Origin: a bacterium
GTDB taxonomy: Bacteria > Verrucomicrobiota > Verrucomicrobiia > Limisphaerales > UBA11358
Assembly: GCA_021817945.1 (NCBI GenBank)
Contig: JAKAFL010000001.1
Span: 1-64,000 of the forward strand
Reading direction: 5' to 3'
Length of the DNA stretch: 64,000 nt
In this document: in pieces, positions 21,129 through 32,904 of the stretch
Numbering within the stretch: the stretch's first letter is position 1
Layout: every line of letters begins with the position of its first letter
Translations under genes and position numbers: made by a program
Notes under the pieces: generated by a model
The model's input: the letters and a program-made list of their open reading frames with translations, nothing else
Told to the model about the DNA's origin: nothing
Databases searched by the model: none

Positions 21129-23837
21129 TTGACCACAGTGAAAGCAGACACAAAAGAAATTTACAACATGCGCGCATCCCGCGGCTCCGCCTCAAAAAAC
21201 AATGGCGACAAACTGGACGAGAGCTTCCAATCCGTATTCGAACTGGCTCTGGAGAACCATGGGCCTGAGCGCACAGCCCAATTGTTGGAAAACCTGGCCA
21301 GCCAGTTGAGGTCGGCTCCGCGCCCGGTTGGCGGGCCCACCACGCCTTACCTGAACACCATAGGAGTTGAAGAGCAACCCAAGTACCCAGGCAACTGGCA
21401 GGTGGAGCGGCGAATTAAAAGTTTTATGCGGTGGAACGCCATGGCCATGGTTGTAAAGGCCAATTCCACCACCAATGTGGGCGGGCACATCTCCAGCTAC
21501 GCCTCGGCGGCAACTCTTTACGAAATCGGTTTCAACCATTTTTTCCGTGGCGCCTCTGATTCTTTTCCGGGTGACTTGGTTTATTTTCAAGGCCACGCCG
21601 CGCCGGGCATTTATGCCCGAGCGTTCATGGAGGGACGCCTGAGCGAAACCCACCTCCAGAATTTTCGTCAGGAACTGGCCGAGGGAGGAGGGCTTTCCTC
21701 CTACCCACATCCCTACCTGATGCCGGATTTCTGGCAGTTCCCCACCGTTTCCATGGGCTTGGGCCCCATTGGGTCCCTTTATCAGGCCAGATTCAACCGC
21801 TATCTCAAGGCTCGGGGTCTTGTGCAATGGAAACATGAACCAAAGGTCTGGTGCTTCGTGGGAGATGGTGAATCGGACGAACCCGAATCCTTGGGTGCCA
21901 TCACGCTTGGCGCCCGCGAAGGTTTGGACAATTTGATCTGGGTGGTCAACTGCAACCTCCAGCGCCTTGATGGTCCGGTACGCGGCAACGGTAAAATCAT
22001 CCAGGAACTGGAAGGATTGTTCCGCGGGGCGGGATGGAACGTCATTAAGGTCATTTGGGGCAGTGACTGGGATGATTTGCTGCGGCGCGATACCTCCGGG
22101 CTGCTTCTCAAGCGGATGGAAGAATGCGTGGATGGCGATTACCAGAAATATTGCGTGGAACCAGGCAGCTACACACGCAAGCATTTCTTTGGCAAATACC
22201 CGCAATTGCTGGATTTGGTGAACCACCTCACCGATGAACAGATCAGCAAACTTCTGCGCGGAGGTCATGATACCAAGAAAGTTTACGCTGCCTACCATGC
22301 AGCCATGGCTCACACTGGGCAGCCCACCGTGATTCTGGCCAAAACCGTCAAAGGCTATGGCTTGGGCGAGGCTGGCGAAGGACGCAACATCACCCATAAC
22401 CAGAAAAAAATGAATGAAAAGGAACTCCGTGAGTTCCGCCGTCGCTTCGACATTCCCATCAGCGATGACATCATTGCAGAAACCCCGTTTTACCGTCCGC
22501 CCGCCGACAGTGTGGAAATCCAGTATCTCATGGAGCGCCGCAAAAAACTGGGTGGTTTTCTTCCTGCGCGCCATGTCAAGGAGAAGCGGCTAGAAGTGCC
22601 CGATTTGAGTTATTTTGCCGACTTTTTCAAGCCATCCACCACGGAAATCTCCACCACCACGGCCTTTGTAAGCGCCATCCGAACCCTGCTGAGGCATAAA
22701 GGCATTGGCCGGAATGTGGTTCCGATCATCCCTGATGAAGCGCGCACCTTTGGTTTGGACGCTCTTTTCAGGGAATTTGGCATTTATTCTTCCAAGGGAC
22801 AATTGTACGAGCCTGTGGACAGGGCGTCCCTGCTTTATTACCACGAAGCCAAGGACGGGCAAATTTTGGAGGAGGGAATCAGCGAGGCCGGGTCCATGGC
22901 CTCATTCATTGCCGCAGGCACCAGCTATGCCACGCACGGGGTTCCCATGATCCCGTTTTATATTTACTACTCCATGTTCGGGTTCCAGCGTGTGGGAGAC
23001 CAGATGTGGCTGGCTGGCGATATCCGTGCCAAGGGTTTTCTCCTGGGCGCCACCGCTGGACGCACCAGCCTGAATGGCGAGGGCTTGCAGCACCAGGATG
23101 GCCATAGTCTCCTGCATGCCAGCACCATTCCAACCTGCCTGCCTTACGATCCGGCGTTCGGGTACGAATTGGCCATCATCGTGGCCGACGGCCTGCGCCG
23201 CATGTATCTCCAGGGCGAGGAAATTTTTTATTATCTCTCGCTCTATAATGAAAATTACGCCATGCCTGCCATGCCTGAGGGGGTGCAGGATGGAGTGCTT
23301 GCCGGGTTGTACAAGTTCAAAGCCGGCCCGTCCAATGCCAAGATCAAGGCCCATATTCTCGGTAGCGGCACCCTTATCCAGTCCGCGCTCAAAGCTCAAG
23401 TCATCTTGGCGGAACGTTATGGCGTAAGCGCCGATGTGTGGAGCGCCACCAGTTATAAATTGCTTCGCACGGATGCCTTGCGCTGTCAACGTTGGAACAT
23501 GATGCATCCCTCCCAGCCTCCACGCCGCAGCTATGTGGAGACCGTTCTGGCAGGTGAATCCGGACCCTTTGTGGCTGTATCAGACAACTTGCGGACCGTG
23601 CCTGACCAGATTCATCCATGGGTGCCAGGGGGCCTGTTCACACTGGGGACCGATGGATTTGGTCGGAGCGATACCCGTGCCAGGCTGCGACGCTTCTTCT
23701 CTGTTGACACGGAATGCACGGTGGTAGGTACCCTCTACGCGCTGGCGCAAAAGAAAATCATTCCATTATCACTGGTGGAACAAGCCATTAAAGACCTGGG
23801 CGTCAATCCCGAAAAGATACAGCCGGAATTGGTTTAA
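21129..23837 (+). CDS. aceE: Pyruvate dehydrogenase E1 component (homodimeric type)
   Basis: 902 aa; 'GDGESDEPESLGAI..AREGLDNLIWVVNCNLQRLDGPVRGNGKIIQELE' ThDP site, 'GLQHQDGHS'. Confidence 0.96.
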   Translation: MTTVKADTKEIYNMRASRGSASKNNGDKLDESFQSVFELALENHGPERTAQLLENLASQLRSAPRPVGGPTTPYLNTIGVEEQPKYPGNWQVERRIKSFMRWNAMAMVVKANSTTNVGGHISSYASAATLYEIGFNHFFRGASDSFPGDLVYFQGHAAPGIYARAFMEGRLSETHLQNFRQELAEGGGLSSYPHPYLMPDFWQFPTVSMGLGPIGSLYQARFNRYLKARGLVQWKHEPKVWCFVGDGESDEPESLGAITLGAREGLDNLIWVVNCNLQRLDGPVRGNGKIIQELEGLFRGAGWNVIKVIWGSDWDDLLRRDTSGLLLKRMEECVDGDYQKYCVEPGSYTRKHFFGKYPQLLDLVNHLTDEQISKLLRGGHDTKKVYAAYHAAMAHTGQPTVILAKTVKGYGLGEAGEGRNITHNQKKMNEKELREFRRRFDIPISDDIIAETPFYRPPADSVEIQYLMERRKKLGGFLPARHVKEKRLEVPDLSYFADFFKPSTTEISTTTAFVSAIRTLLRHKGIGRNVVPIIPDEARTFGLDALFREFGIYSSKGQLYEPVDRASLLYYHEAKDGQILEEGISEAGSMASFIAAGTSYATHGVPMIPFYIYYSMFGFQRVGDQMWLAGDIRAKGFLLGATAGRTSLNGEGLQHQDGHSLLHASTIPTCLPYDPAFGYELAIIVADGLRRMYLQGEEIFYYLSLYNENYAMPAMPEGVQDGVLAGLYKFKAGPSNAKIKAHILGSGTLIQSALKAQVILAERYGVSADVWSATSYKLLRTDALRCQRWNMMHPSQPPRRSYVETVLAGESGPFVAVSDNLRTVPDQIHPWVPGGLFTLGTDGFGRSDTRARLRRFFSVDTECTVVGTLYALAQKKIIPLSLVEQAIKDLGVNPEKIQPELV

Positions 23838-23872
23838 TTCCAGGCGACGAAATTATTCCAGGCGACGAAATT
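23837..23872. repeat. Perfect tandem duplication of an 18-bp unit (attccaggcgacgaaatt x2)
   Basis: Direct reading of sequence downstream of the aceE stop. Confidence 0.95.
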
Positions 23873-24051
23873 TTCCCAAGGTTTGCCCCTGCTCTCGCAA
23901 AGGGTTTCCTGCGGAGAGCGCGGCTCGTTGTTTGAAGCCTGAGGCAACCCACGATAACCCCCAATTCGCCGCAGGGGCCTGAATGGCAAAAATCACTTTT
24001 GCGGTGGATGCCTTCTTGCCTCATGCGGCAAATTCACGTAAACAGTTCCGC

Positions 24052-26100
24052 ATGAATTCCAATATTCGCCCCAAGTTCAAACGCTTTACTGTCCGCGCTG
24101 GTCATTTTGCCGTGATGATCATGGGAGGGTTGTTGGTTCTTCTGGCAGCAGGGGCCTCAAAAGCTGCCACGGTTTGGCTGGATGACCTGGACCTTGGCGC
24201 CGTAAACCAATCATGGGGAGACCCGCACAAAAATAGGTCTGTGGAGGGCCATCCACTCTCTTTGGAAGGCCAGGTTTTTGAACGGGGACTGGGCACCCAT
24301 GCAGAAAGCACCCTGTATGTGCGACTGGAGGGAAATGCCAAGTCCTTCAGCGCCACAGTTGGCGTGGATGACGAAGTCCAGAGCAATGCAGCCACTGTTC
24401 AATTCCAGGTTTACGGGGACAACCGTTTGTTGTGGCAGAGCCGCGTGTTGCATTCCGGGGATGGAGCCCAAACCTGCAATGTGGTGTTGAAAGGGGTCCA
24501 GATGCTGCTGCTTAAGGTGGGTGATCCTAGTGGTGACATTGCCTTTGCTCATGCCGACTGGGCGGCAGCCAGTTTTGAGATGGCCAATGGATTCCAACCT
24601 GTCACCCTGTCCACGCCTGACGAGGTGGCGCAGATTCTCACTCCCGCAGCCCCCGCCAAGCCGCGCATCAACGGAGCCGCCATCCAGGGAGTGCGGCCCG
24701 GTTCGCCGTTTCTCTACACCATCGCCGCCACAGGGGAGAGGCCCATGACCTTTTCTGCAAAGCATTTGCCTGACGGATTGTCCTTGGACCCGCTTACGGG
24801 CCGCATCACCGGAACACTCAATCAGTTGGGAACCTACCAAGTTACCTTGAAGGCCAAAAACCGGCGAGGTTCATCCACCCGGTCCTTTACCATCGTGGTG
24901 GGAAGTCAAATAGCCCTCACACCCCCGATGGGCTGGAACAGTTGGAACTGTTTTGCAGGCGCTGTATCCGAAGATAAAGTCAAGGCCGCCGCCAAGGCTC
25001 TCGTGGAGAGCGGCCTGGCTGACCATGGCTGGACCTACGTCAACGTGGATGATTTCTGGCAAAACAACTACCGCACCAAGGACCCCACTTTGCGCGGACC
25101 GTACCGTGATGCCCAAGGCAATATCCAGCCCAATGCCCGTTTTCCGGACATGAAAGGCTTGGCTGATTACATCCATTCGCTCGGGCTCAAGGCCGGTTTA
25201 TATTCCTCTCCGGGACCTTGGACCTGCGGCGGGTGCGCCGGAAGCTGGCGGCATGAAGCCCAGGACGCAGCCCAGTACGCAGCGTGGGGATTTGATTACC
25301 TGAAGTATGACTGGTGCAGCTATGAAGAGGTGGCCCAAGGCAAAGTTCACTCAAGTCCGGACCTTCCCACATGGCAATCAAGCCATGGTATGAACGACAC
25401 CGCCGTGGCTTCCTATCCCTACAATGTCATGGGACTTTGCCTTCGGGCCCAACCCCGTGACATCTTTTATAGTCTGTGCCAGTACGGAATGCAGGATGTC
25501 TGGAAATGGGGTGAATCAGTGCAGGGCAACGCTTGGCGCACCACCGGGGATATTAATGATTCCTGGTCCAGCATGTCCCGCATAGGATTCCGCCAGGACC
25601 CCGCAGCACCCTATGCAGGGCCCGGACATTGGAATGACCCCGACATGTTGGTCGTGGGCAAGGTGGGTTGGGGGCATCTTCACCCCACACGGCTGACCCC
25701 CAATGAACAATATACCCACATCAGCCTCTGGTGCCTCTTGTCTGCACCTTTGCTCATTGGTTGTGATCTTACCCAGTTGGATCCTTTCACCCTCAACCTT
25801 CTCGAAAACGACGAAGTCCTGGCGGTGGACCAGGACACGCTCGGACGGGAAGCCACAACCGTCTGGAAAGAGGGAAACGAGTGCATTTACGCAAAACCCC
25901 TGTCGGACGGATCTAAAGCAGTTGGCCTGTTCAATTTGGGCGAAACCCCGACACAAATCAAGGTGACCTGGACGGAACTGGGATTGAAAGGAAGGCTGCA
26001 TGTGCGCGATTTGTGGCGTCAAAAGGACCTGGGTCGTCACAAAGATTCCTACACCGTAACCGTACCACGACATGGCGTGGCACTTTTCAAGGTGTGGTAA
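24052..26100 (+). CDS. Secreted GH27 alpha-galactosidase with N-terminal NPCBM and putative Ig-like domain
   Basis: GH27 motifs 'TPPMGWNSWNCF', 'YLKYDWCSYEE', 'GHWNDPDMLVVG'; NPCBM-like 'FERGLGTHAESTLYVRL'; start uncertain (24052 or 24118). Confidence 0.93.
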   Translation: MNSNIRPKFKRFTVRAGHFAVMIMGGLLVLLAAGASKAATVWLDDLDLGAVNQSWGDPHKNRSVEGHPLSLEGQVFERGLGTHAESTLYVRLEGNAKSFSATVGVDDEVQSNAATVQFQVYGDNRLLWQSRVLHSGDGAQTCNVVLKGVQMLLLKVGDPSGDIAFAHADWAAASFEMANGFQPVTLSTPDEVAQILTPAAPAKPRINGAAIQGVRPGSPFLYTIAATGERPMTFSAKHLPDGLSLDPLTGRITGTLNQLGTYQVTLKAKNRRGSSTRSFTIVVGSQIALTPPMGWNSWNCFAGAVSEDKVKAAAKALVESGLADHGWTYVNVDDFWQNNYRTKDPTLRGPYRDAQGNIQPNARFPDMKGLADYIHSLGLKAGLYSSPGPWTCGGCAGSWRHEAQDAAQYAAWGFDYLKYDWCSYEEVAQGKVHSSPDLPTWQSSHGMNDTAVASYPYNVMGLCLRAQPRDIFYSLCQYGMQDVWKWGESVQGNAWRTTGDINDSWSSMSRIGFRQDPAAPYAGPGHWNDPDMLVVGKVGWGHLHPTRLTPNEQYTHISLWCLLSAPLLIGCDLTQLDPFTLNLLENDEVLAVDQDTLGREATTVWKEGNECIYAKPLSDGSKAVGLFNLGETPTQIKVTWTELGLKGRLHVRDLWRQKDLGRHKDSYTVTVPRHGVALFKVW

Positions 26101-26239
26101 ACCCTCCTGCCCAGTGGGGGGTGAAGCCATCAGGCGTTGCCTCTTTGCATTTGGAAGGGGAAATTTGCCCGGACAGATCAATTTATATCTGGAATGAAAG
26201 GCATTTGCGGGAAAAAGGGCGCCCGGTTAAGATTGGGCC

Positions 26240-26992
26240 GTGAATATCCTTGGCATCATCCCGGCCCGTTATGATTCAAGCCGGTTTCCAGGAAAACCAT
26301 TAGCCCTGATCGCAGGTCAACCCCTGATAGAGCACGTGGTGAATCAATGCCGCAAGGCGCGCAGCTTGGCGGAAGTCATTGTGGCAACCGACGACGGACG
26401 TATTGCAGAAGTGGCCCGGCGGTTTTGCCGCGTGGAAATGACCCGCAGGGATCATCCCAGCGGCAGTGACCGCATCGCCGAGGTTGCTGCGCGGATCCCC
26501 GCGGAGGCGGTGGTGAATATCCAAGGGGACGAGCCATTAATGGATCCCGGCGTGATTGATGCCGTGGCCGGCGCGCTGGGCAGGGCGGAAATTTCCACGG
26601 CAGCCACGCCCATTCGTAATCCAGAGGATTATGACAACCCGAACGTTGTAAAAGTCGTTGTCAATGCCGCAGGCCGGGCCTTATACTTTTCACGGCGCAC
26701 AATACCCTATTTGCGCGAGACCGCCAGTCGTCCGGTTCCGGAGCAACTGGCGGCATTTCCTTTTTTGAAGCACTTGGGAATATACGGTTATCGGAAAGAT
26801 GCCTTGTTGAGGCTTGTGGCGCTGCCGGAATCGGGTTTGGAAAGGGCGGAAAAGCTGGAGCAGTTGCGGGCCTTGGAAAATGGCATGAGCATGGAGGTGG
26901 TGCGGGTGGACCATGACAGCATTGGGGTGGACAGGCCGGAAGATGTGCAGGTGGTGGAAAAGTTGTTGTCCTTAAAGATGGGCGGTGGATAA
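26240..26992 (+). CDS. kdsB: 3-deoxy-manno-octulosonate cytidylyltransferase
   Basis: 'IIPARYDSSRFPGKPL', 'VNIQGDEPLMDP', 'KHLGIYGYRKDALL'; GTG start. Confidence 0.96.
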   Translation: MNILGIIPARYDSSRFPGKPLALIAGQPLIEHVVNQCRKARSLAEVIVATDDGRIAEVARRFCRVEMTRRDHPSGSDRIAEVAARIPAEAVVNIQGDEPLMDPGVIDAVAGALGRAEISTAATPIRNPEDYDNPNVVKVVVNAAGRALYFSRRTIPYLRETASRPVPEQLAAFPFLKHLGIYGYRKDALLRLVALPESGLERAEKLEQLRALENGMSMEVVRVDHDSIGVDRPEDVQVVEKLLSLKMGGG

Positions 26993-27072
26993 AAGAAGGG
27001 GATCTCCGGGTTCCGGTGCGCGGCAATATGAATAACGGCTTTGGGATGGCGGTATTTGCAAGTTGATTTTAA

Positions 27073-28692
<1,620 letters not shown>

Positions 28693-28781
28693 CGGGCGTT
28701 TACCGGGCTTTCGCCATGTCTGCCCAAGGCTGCGATTGAATGGTTACAGTTGGGAAGGATGTTTACGGTTGGAAAGGATTC

Positions 28782-30086
28782 ATGAACTACGCTGAAACCT
28801 TGTCTTATCTGTATGGGTTGAGCTTGTTTGGCGCCCATTTTGGGCTCGCCACCACGGAAGCCCTGGCTGCGATGATGGGCAATCCCCACCAACGACTCCG
28901 ATTCATACATGTGGCCGGCACCAACGGCAAGGGATCCACTTGCGCCATGCTGGAATCCGTGTACCGGGAGGCGGGTCTCCGCGTGGGCCTTTATACCTCT
29001 CCACACCTGGCCTGTTTTCGTGAACGCATCCAAGTGAACCGCGCTTGCATTTCTGAGCAGGAGCTTGTCCGACTGGCCACGCTGTTGCGCAAGGCCGCTG
29101 ATGAACGCCCGGTCACCCTTTTCGAATTCACCACCGTCATGGCCATGCGCCATTTTGCAGAACAAAACTGCGAACTCGTGATTTGGGAAGCGGGTCTCGG
29201 CGGCAGGCTGGATGCCACCAATATCGTCACGCCCCTGGCCAGCGTGATCACCAACATTGCCTTGGATCACCAACAGTGGCTGGGCGACACCACCGCCAAG
29301 ATTGCGCGAGAAAAAGCAGGCATCATCAAACCCGGAATTCCTGTCATCACCATGGTGGACGATGCGCCAGCGCTGACGGTCATCAAGGAGGAGGCTTTAA
29401 GGAAGGGATCACCTTTAATCAAAGTGGAGCCTCCAGCTCCTGGTTGGGCGTCAGATGGAACACCATCCTTTGATCCGGGCCTTGCGGGACAACACCAAAA
29501 GTGGAATGCGGCGGCAGCGCGGGCCACGGTGGAGGCCTTGCAAGGCGTTCTGCCGGTGCCCGAGGCGGCCTTGCGCCGGGGATTGGCCGGAGTGCAGTGG
29601 CCTGGACGCTTTCAAATCGTTCCCATGCCAAACGGAATAAAAATGGTTCTGGACGGCGCCCATAACCTTGCAGGAGTGGAGGCGTTGGCGCTGGCCTTGA
29701 AGGATTATTTCCCGGGCCAAAACAAAACTTTGATCCTCGGGGTTCTGGAGGATAAGGATTGGGCACCCATTTGCCACAGGTTGGCGCCCTTGGCGTCGCG
29801 CCTGATTATTGTTCCGGTTGCCAGTCCACGGTCTGCCAGACCTGTGGATCTGGCCAGGGAATGCATGGCAGCCAATCCGTCGGCGATGCTGTGTTGCGCA
29901 GGGGGCATGGCAGAAGCGCTTGCCAAAGCCGGAGGGGATGGGTTGGTAATCGTCACGGGATCCCTGTATTTGGTGGGTGAAGCGATGGAAATACTGGGCT
30001 TGTTGCCCGGGGACGGGGCGCGATCCCTGAATGACTGGGGAACGGGCAGGGATGATAAAGTTAATTTTAAAGGTAAGGCAGAATGA
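28782..30086 (+). CDS. folC: Folylpolyglutamate synthase / dihydrofolate synthase
   Basis: 'HVAGTNGKGSTCAMLESV', 'YTSPHL', 'EAGLGGRLDATNIV'; ATG at 28782 preceded by a purine-rich RBS. Confidence 0.95.
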   Translation: MNYAETLSYLYGLSLFGAHFGLATTEALAAMMGNPHQRLRFIHVAGTNGKGSTCAMLESVYREAGLRVGLYTSPHLACFRERIQVNRACISEQELVRLATLLRKAADERPVTLFEFTTVMAMRHFAEQNCELVIWEAGLGGRLDATNIVTPLASVITNIALDHQQWLGDTTAKIAREKAGIIKPGIPVITMVDDAPALTVIKEEALRKGSPLIKVEPPAPGWASDGTPSFDPGLAGQHQKWNAAAARATVEALQGVLPVPEAALRRGLAGVQWPGRFQIVPMPNGIKMVLDGAHNLAGVEALALALKDYFPGQNKTLILGVLEDKDWAPICHRLAPLASRLIIVPVASPRSARPVDLARECMAANPSAMLCCAGGMAEALAKAGGDGLVIVTGSLYLVGEAMEILGLLPGDGARSLNDWGTGRDDKVNFKGKAE

Positions 30087-30163
30087 TTTTTTGCTGGGCC
30101 GCAGATATATTCTTGATTCTAATTAGGTGTCCGCGCATATTAGCCCAACTGAAAAACTGATCT

Positions 30164-30994
30164 ATGGCCCTCTCAAGTTTGCCAGCACAACGGCCTTTTG
30201 GCGTAACCACCCGTACGGACGCCTGGTGGATGCAGCCGTTGCTGGTGTTCCTCGGGTTTTCCGCGTTCATTATTTATTCCACCTGGGCGGCATTTCATCC
30301 CCTGGCGAATGGGACATGTGCCTACTATTATGACGGCAACGGGGCGGATTATCTTTCGCCGTTTTTCTCGCCGGAGATTTTTGGATACACCAAGCACGCC
30401 TGGTTTGGACCCAAGCCGGGTTGGTGGCCGGGTTGGCTTATGTTTTCACCGGCTTTTTTGGTTCTTTGGGCCCCTGCTGGTTTTCGTTTTACCTGCTATT
30501 ATTACCGAGGCGCCTATTACAAGGCCTTCTGGGCTGATCCCATCAACTGTGCGGTGGGTGAATCCAGGAAAAAGTTCCTGGGAGAGCGTTATTTCCCCCT
30601 TATTCTGCAAAATATTCACCGCTATTTCTTTTATCTCGCTGCGATTTTCGTGTTGATCCTGGCGTATGATGGCTGGCAGGCGCTTTGGTTTCAGGACAGC
30701 GCAGGCGGTAAACACCTCGGGGTGGGCGTTGGCACGCTGGTGATGCTGTTGAATCCCCTGTTTCTGGGCTTGTACACCTTTGGCTGCCATTCCCTGAGGC
30801 ACCTGGTAGGCGGGTTTTTGGATTCCAAATCCAAGGCGCCCACCTGTGCCAAGGCCTACAACTGCGTGAGCTGCCTGAACTCACGCCACATGATGTGGGC
30901 CTGGGTCAGCCTTTTCTGGGTGGGATTCACAGACCTTTATATTCGCCTGTGCGCCATGGGCAAAATCCATGACTTGGTTTTTTTCCATTTCTGA
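30164..30994 (+). CDS. sdhC: Succinate dehydrogenase/fumarate reductase membrane (cytochrome b) subunit, actinobacterial Sdh1-like
   Basis: 276 aa, about 5 TM, immediately upstream of flavoprotein and iron-sulfur subunits. Confidence 0.8.
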   Translation: MALSSLPAQRPFGVTTRTDAWWMQPLLVFLGFSAFIIYSTWAAFHPLANGTCAYYYDGNGADYLSPFFSPEIFGYTKHAWFGPKPGWWPGWLMFSPAFLVLWAPAGFRFTCYYYRGAYYKAFWADPINCAVGESRKKFLGERYFPLILQNIHRYFFYLAAIFVLILAYDGWQALWFQDSAGGKHLGVGVGTLVMLLNPLFLGLYTFGCHSLRHLVGGFLDSKSKAPTCAKAYNCVSCLNSRHMMWAWVSLFWVGFTDLYIRLCAMGKIHDLVFFHF

Positions 30995-31018
30995 TACGAA
31001 TCACAACCCATTCAAACT

Positions 31019-32842
31019 GTGGCAAACAACTACGAAACTCACGAGTACGACGTATTGGTCATTGGCGCGGGTGGCGCGGGATTGCGCGCCGCCATTGAGG
31101 CATCCGCAGCCGGTGTGAAGGTGGGGTTGATCTGCAAATCACTGCTGGGCAAGGCGCACACGGTGATGGCGGAGGGCGGAATGGCCGCCGCCATGGGCAA
31201 CGTGGACGACCGGGATAACTGGAAAGTGCATTTTGCGGACACCATGCGGGGCGGGCAATATGTCAATAACTGGCGAATGGCCGAACTGCATGCCATGGAG
31301 GCACCCGCGCGGGTGCGTGAATTGGAAGCCTGGGGTGCCGTGTTTGACCGCACCAAGGATGGCAGGATTTTGCAGCGTAATTTCGGAGGACATCGTTATC
31401 CGCGCTTGGCACATGTGGGCGACCGAACCGGGTTGGAAATGATCCGGACCCTCCAGGACCATGGCATTCACCAAGGCATAACCGTACACATGGAGTACAC
31501 CATTGTTTCACTGCTGAAAAATGGAGACCGCGTGGCGGGAGCATTTGGCTATGACAGGGAACGGGGTCGGTTTCGTATTTTCAAGGCAGGGGCTGTGGTG
31601 CTCTCCACCGGGGGCCTTGGCCGGGCGTATCGCGTGACCAGTAATTCATGGGAAGGAACTGGCGATGGGGTGTCCCTCGCCTACCACGCTGGCGCTGAAT
31701 TGCTGGACATGGAGTTTATTCAATTTCATCCCACAGGAATGATATGGCCGCCAAGTGTGATGGGCATCCTGGTTACTGAAGGGGTGCGAGGCGAGGGGGG
31801 GGTATTGCGCAACAAGGAAGGTAAGCGATTCATGTTCGATGACATTCCTGACAATTACAAATCCCAGACCTCCATGGATCCGGAGGAGGGATGGCGATAT
31901 ACCCAGGGAGACAAATCCGCACGGCGCCCGCCTGAACTCCTCACCCGTGACCACGTGGCGCGCTGCATCATGCGCGAGGTGAAGGCAGGGCGGGGCAGCC
32001 CGCATGGGGGCGTTTTCCTGGATATCGCATGGATCAAGGAAAAAATTCCCAACGCCGCAGAACATATCAAGAAAAAGCTGCCCTCCATGTACCACCAGTT
32101 TATGCAACTGGCCAACCTGGACATTACGCGTGAACCCATGGAGATAGGCCCAACGACCCACTATGCGATGGGCGGCATCCGGGTGAATGGAGACACCCAA
32201 GCCACCAATGTTCCCGGCTTGTTTGCCGCAGGTGAATGCGCGGCCGGACTGCACGGCGCCAACCGTTTGGGCGGCAATTCCCTTTCCGATCTCCTGGTGT
32301 TTGGCAAACGGGCTGGCGAGCACGCTGCCCAATTCGCGCGCAACCAGCAAAAAGTTTCCGTGGATGATGCTCAAATAGAGGCTGCGGCACGCGAAGCTTT
32401 GGAACCCTTTGAACGACCCGTCAGCCAGTCCGGAGAAGGACCCTACCAGGTTCAATATGCCCTTCAAAATGTCATGCAGGATTGTGTGGGTATCGTGCGG
32501 GTGCAGAACGAAATGGAACGGGCGCTCGATGAAATTGGAAAACTAAAGAAACGCGCCTCGCAGGTGGCGGTGCAGGGGCACCGCGAGTACAACCCGGGCT
32601 GGCATACCGCGCTGGATTTGAAAAACCTGCTCACCTGCGCCGAGGCCATCACCCTCTGCTCCTTGGACCGCAAGGAAAGCAGGGGTGGCCATTTCCGCGA
32701 TGATTTTCCCAACAAAGACCCCGAAAGCGCCAAGTACAACGCCATTGTGAGCAAAGCGCCTGATGGTTCAATGAAGTTGCGCCGGGAAATCATTCCCCCG
32801 CTCCCGGATCACCTGAAGCAGGTCATTGAAGAAATGAAGTAG
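31019..32842 (+). CDS. sdhA: Succinate dehydrogenase/fumarate reductase flavoprotein subunit
   Basis: 'DVLVIGAGGAGLRAAIEA', 'AEGGMAAAMG', 'FIQFHPTG', 'GLHGANRLGGNSLSDLLVFG'; GTG start. Confidence 0.96.
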   Translation: MANNYETHEYDVLVIGAGGAGLRAAIEASAAGVKVGLICKSLLGKAHTVMAEGGMAAAMGNVDDRDNWKVHFADTMRGGQYVNNWRMAELHAMEAPARVRELEAWGAVFDRTKDGRILQRNFGGHRYPRLAHVGDRTGLEMIRTLQDHGIHQGITVHMEYTIVSLLKNGDRVAGAFGYDRERGRFRIFKAGAVVLSTGGLGRAYRVTSNSWEGTGDGVSLAYHAGAELLDMEFIQFHPTGMIWPPSVMGILVTEGVRGEGGVLRNKEGKRFMFDDIPDNYKSQTSMDPEEGWRYTQGDKSARRPPELLTRDHVARCIMREVKAGRGSPHGGVFLDIAWIKEKIPNAAEHIKKKLPSMYHQFMQLANLDITREPMEIGPTTHYAMGGIRVNGDTQATNVPGLFAAGECAAGLHGANRLGGNSLSDLLVFGKRAGEHAAQFARNQQKVSVDDAQIEAAAREALEPFERPVSQSGEGPYQVQYALQNVMQDCVGIVRVQNEMERALDEIGKLKKRASQVAVQGHREYNPGWHTALDLKNLLTCAEAITLCSLDRKESRGGHFRDDFPNKDPESAKYNAIVSKAPDGSMKLRREIIPPLPDHLKQVIEEMK

Positions 32843-32904
32843 GGAATGGGGCGGGAATTCTGAACAGCAGCGCTCTTTCGGCGAATGGATTAACGAGATT
32901 GAAC

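Noticed and set aside
21192-22574. 460-aa antisense ORF within aceE
   Set aside because: Lies opposite a fully conserved aceE reading frame; composition is typical of a shadow ORF.
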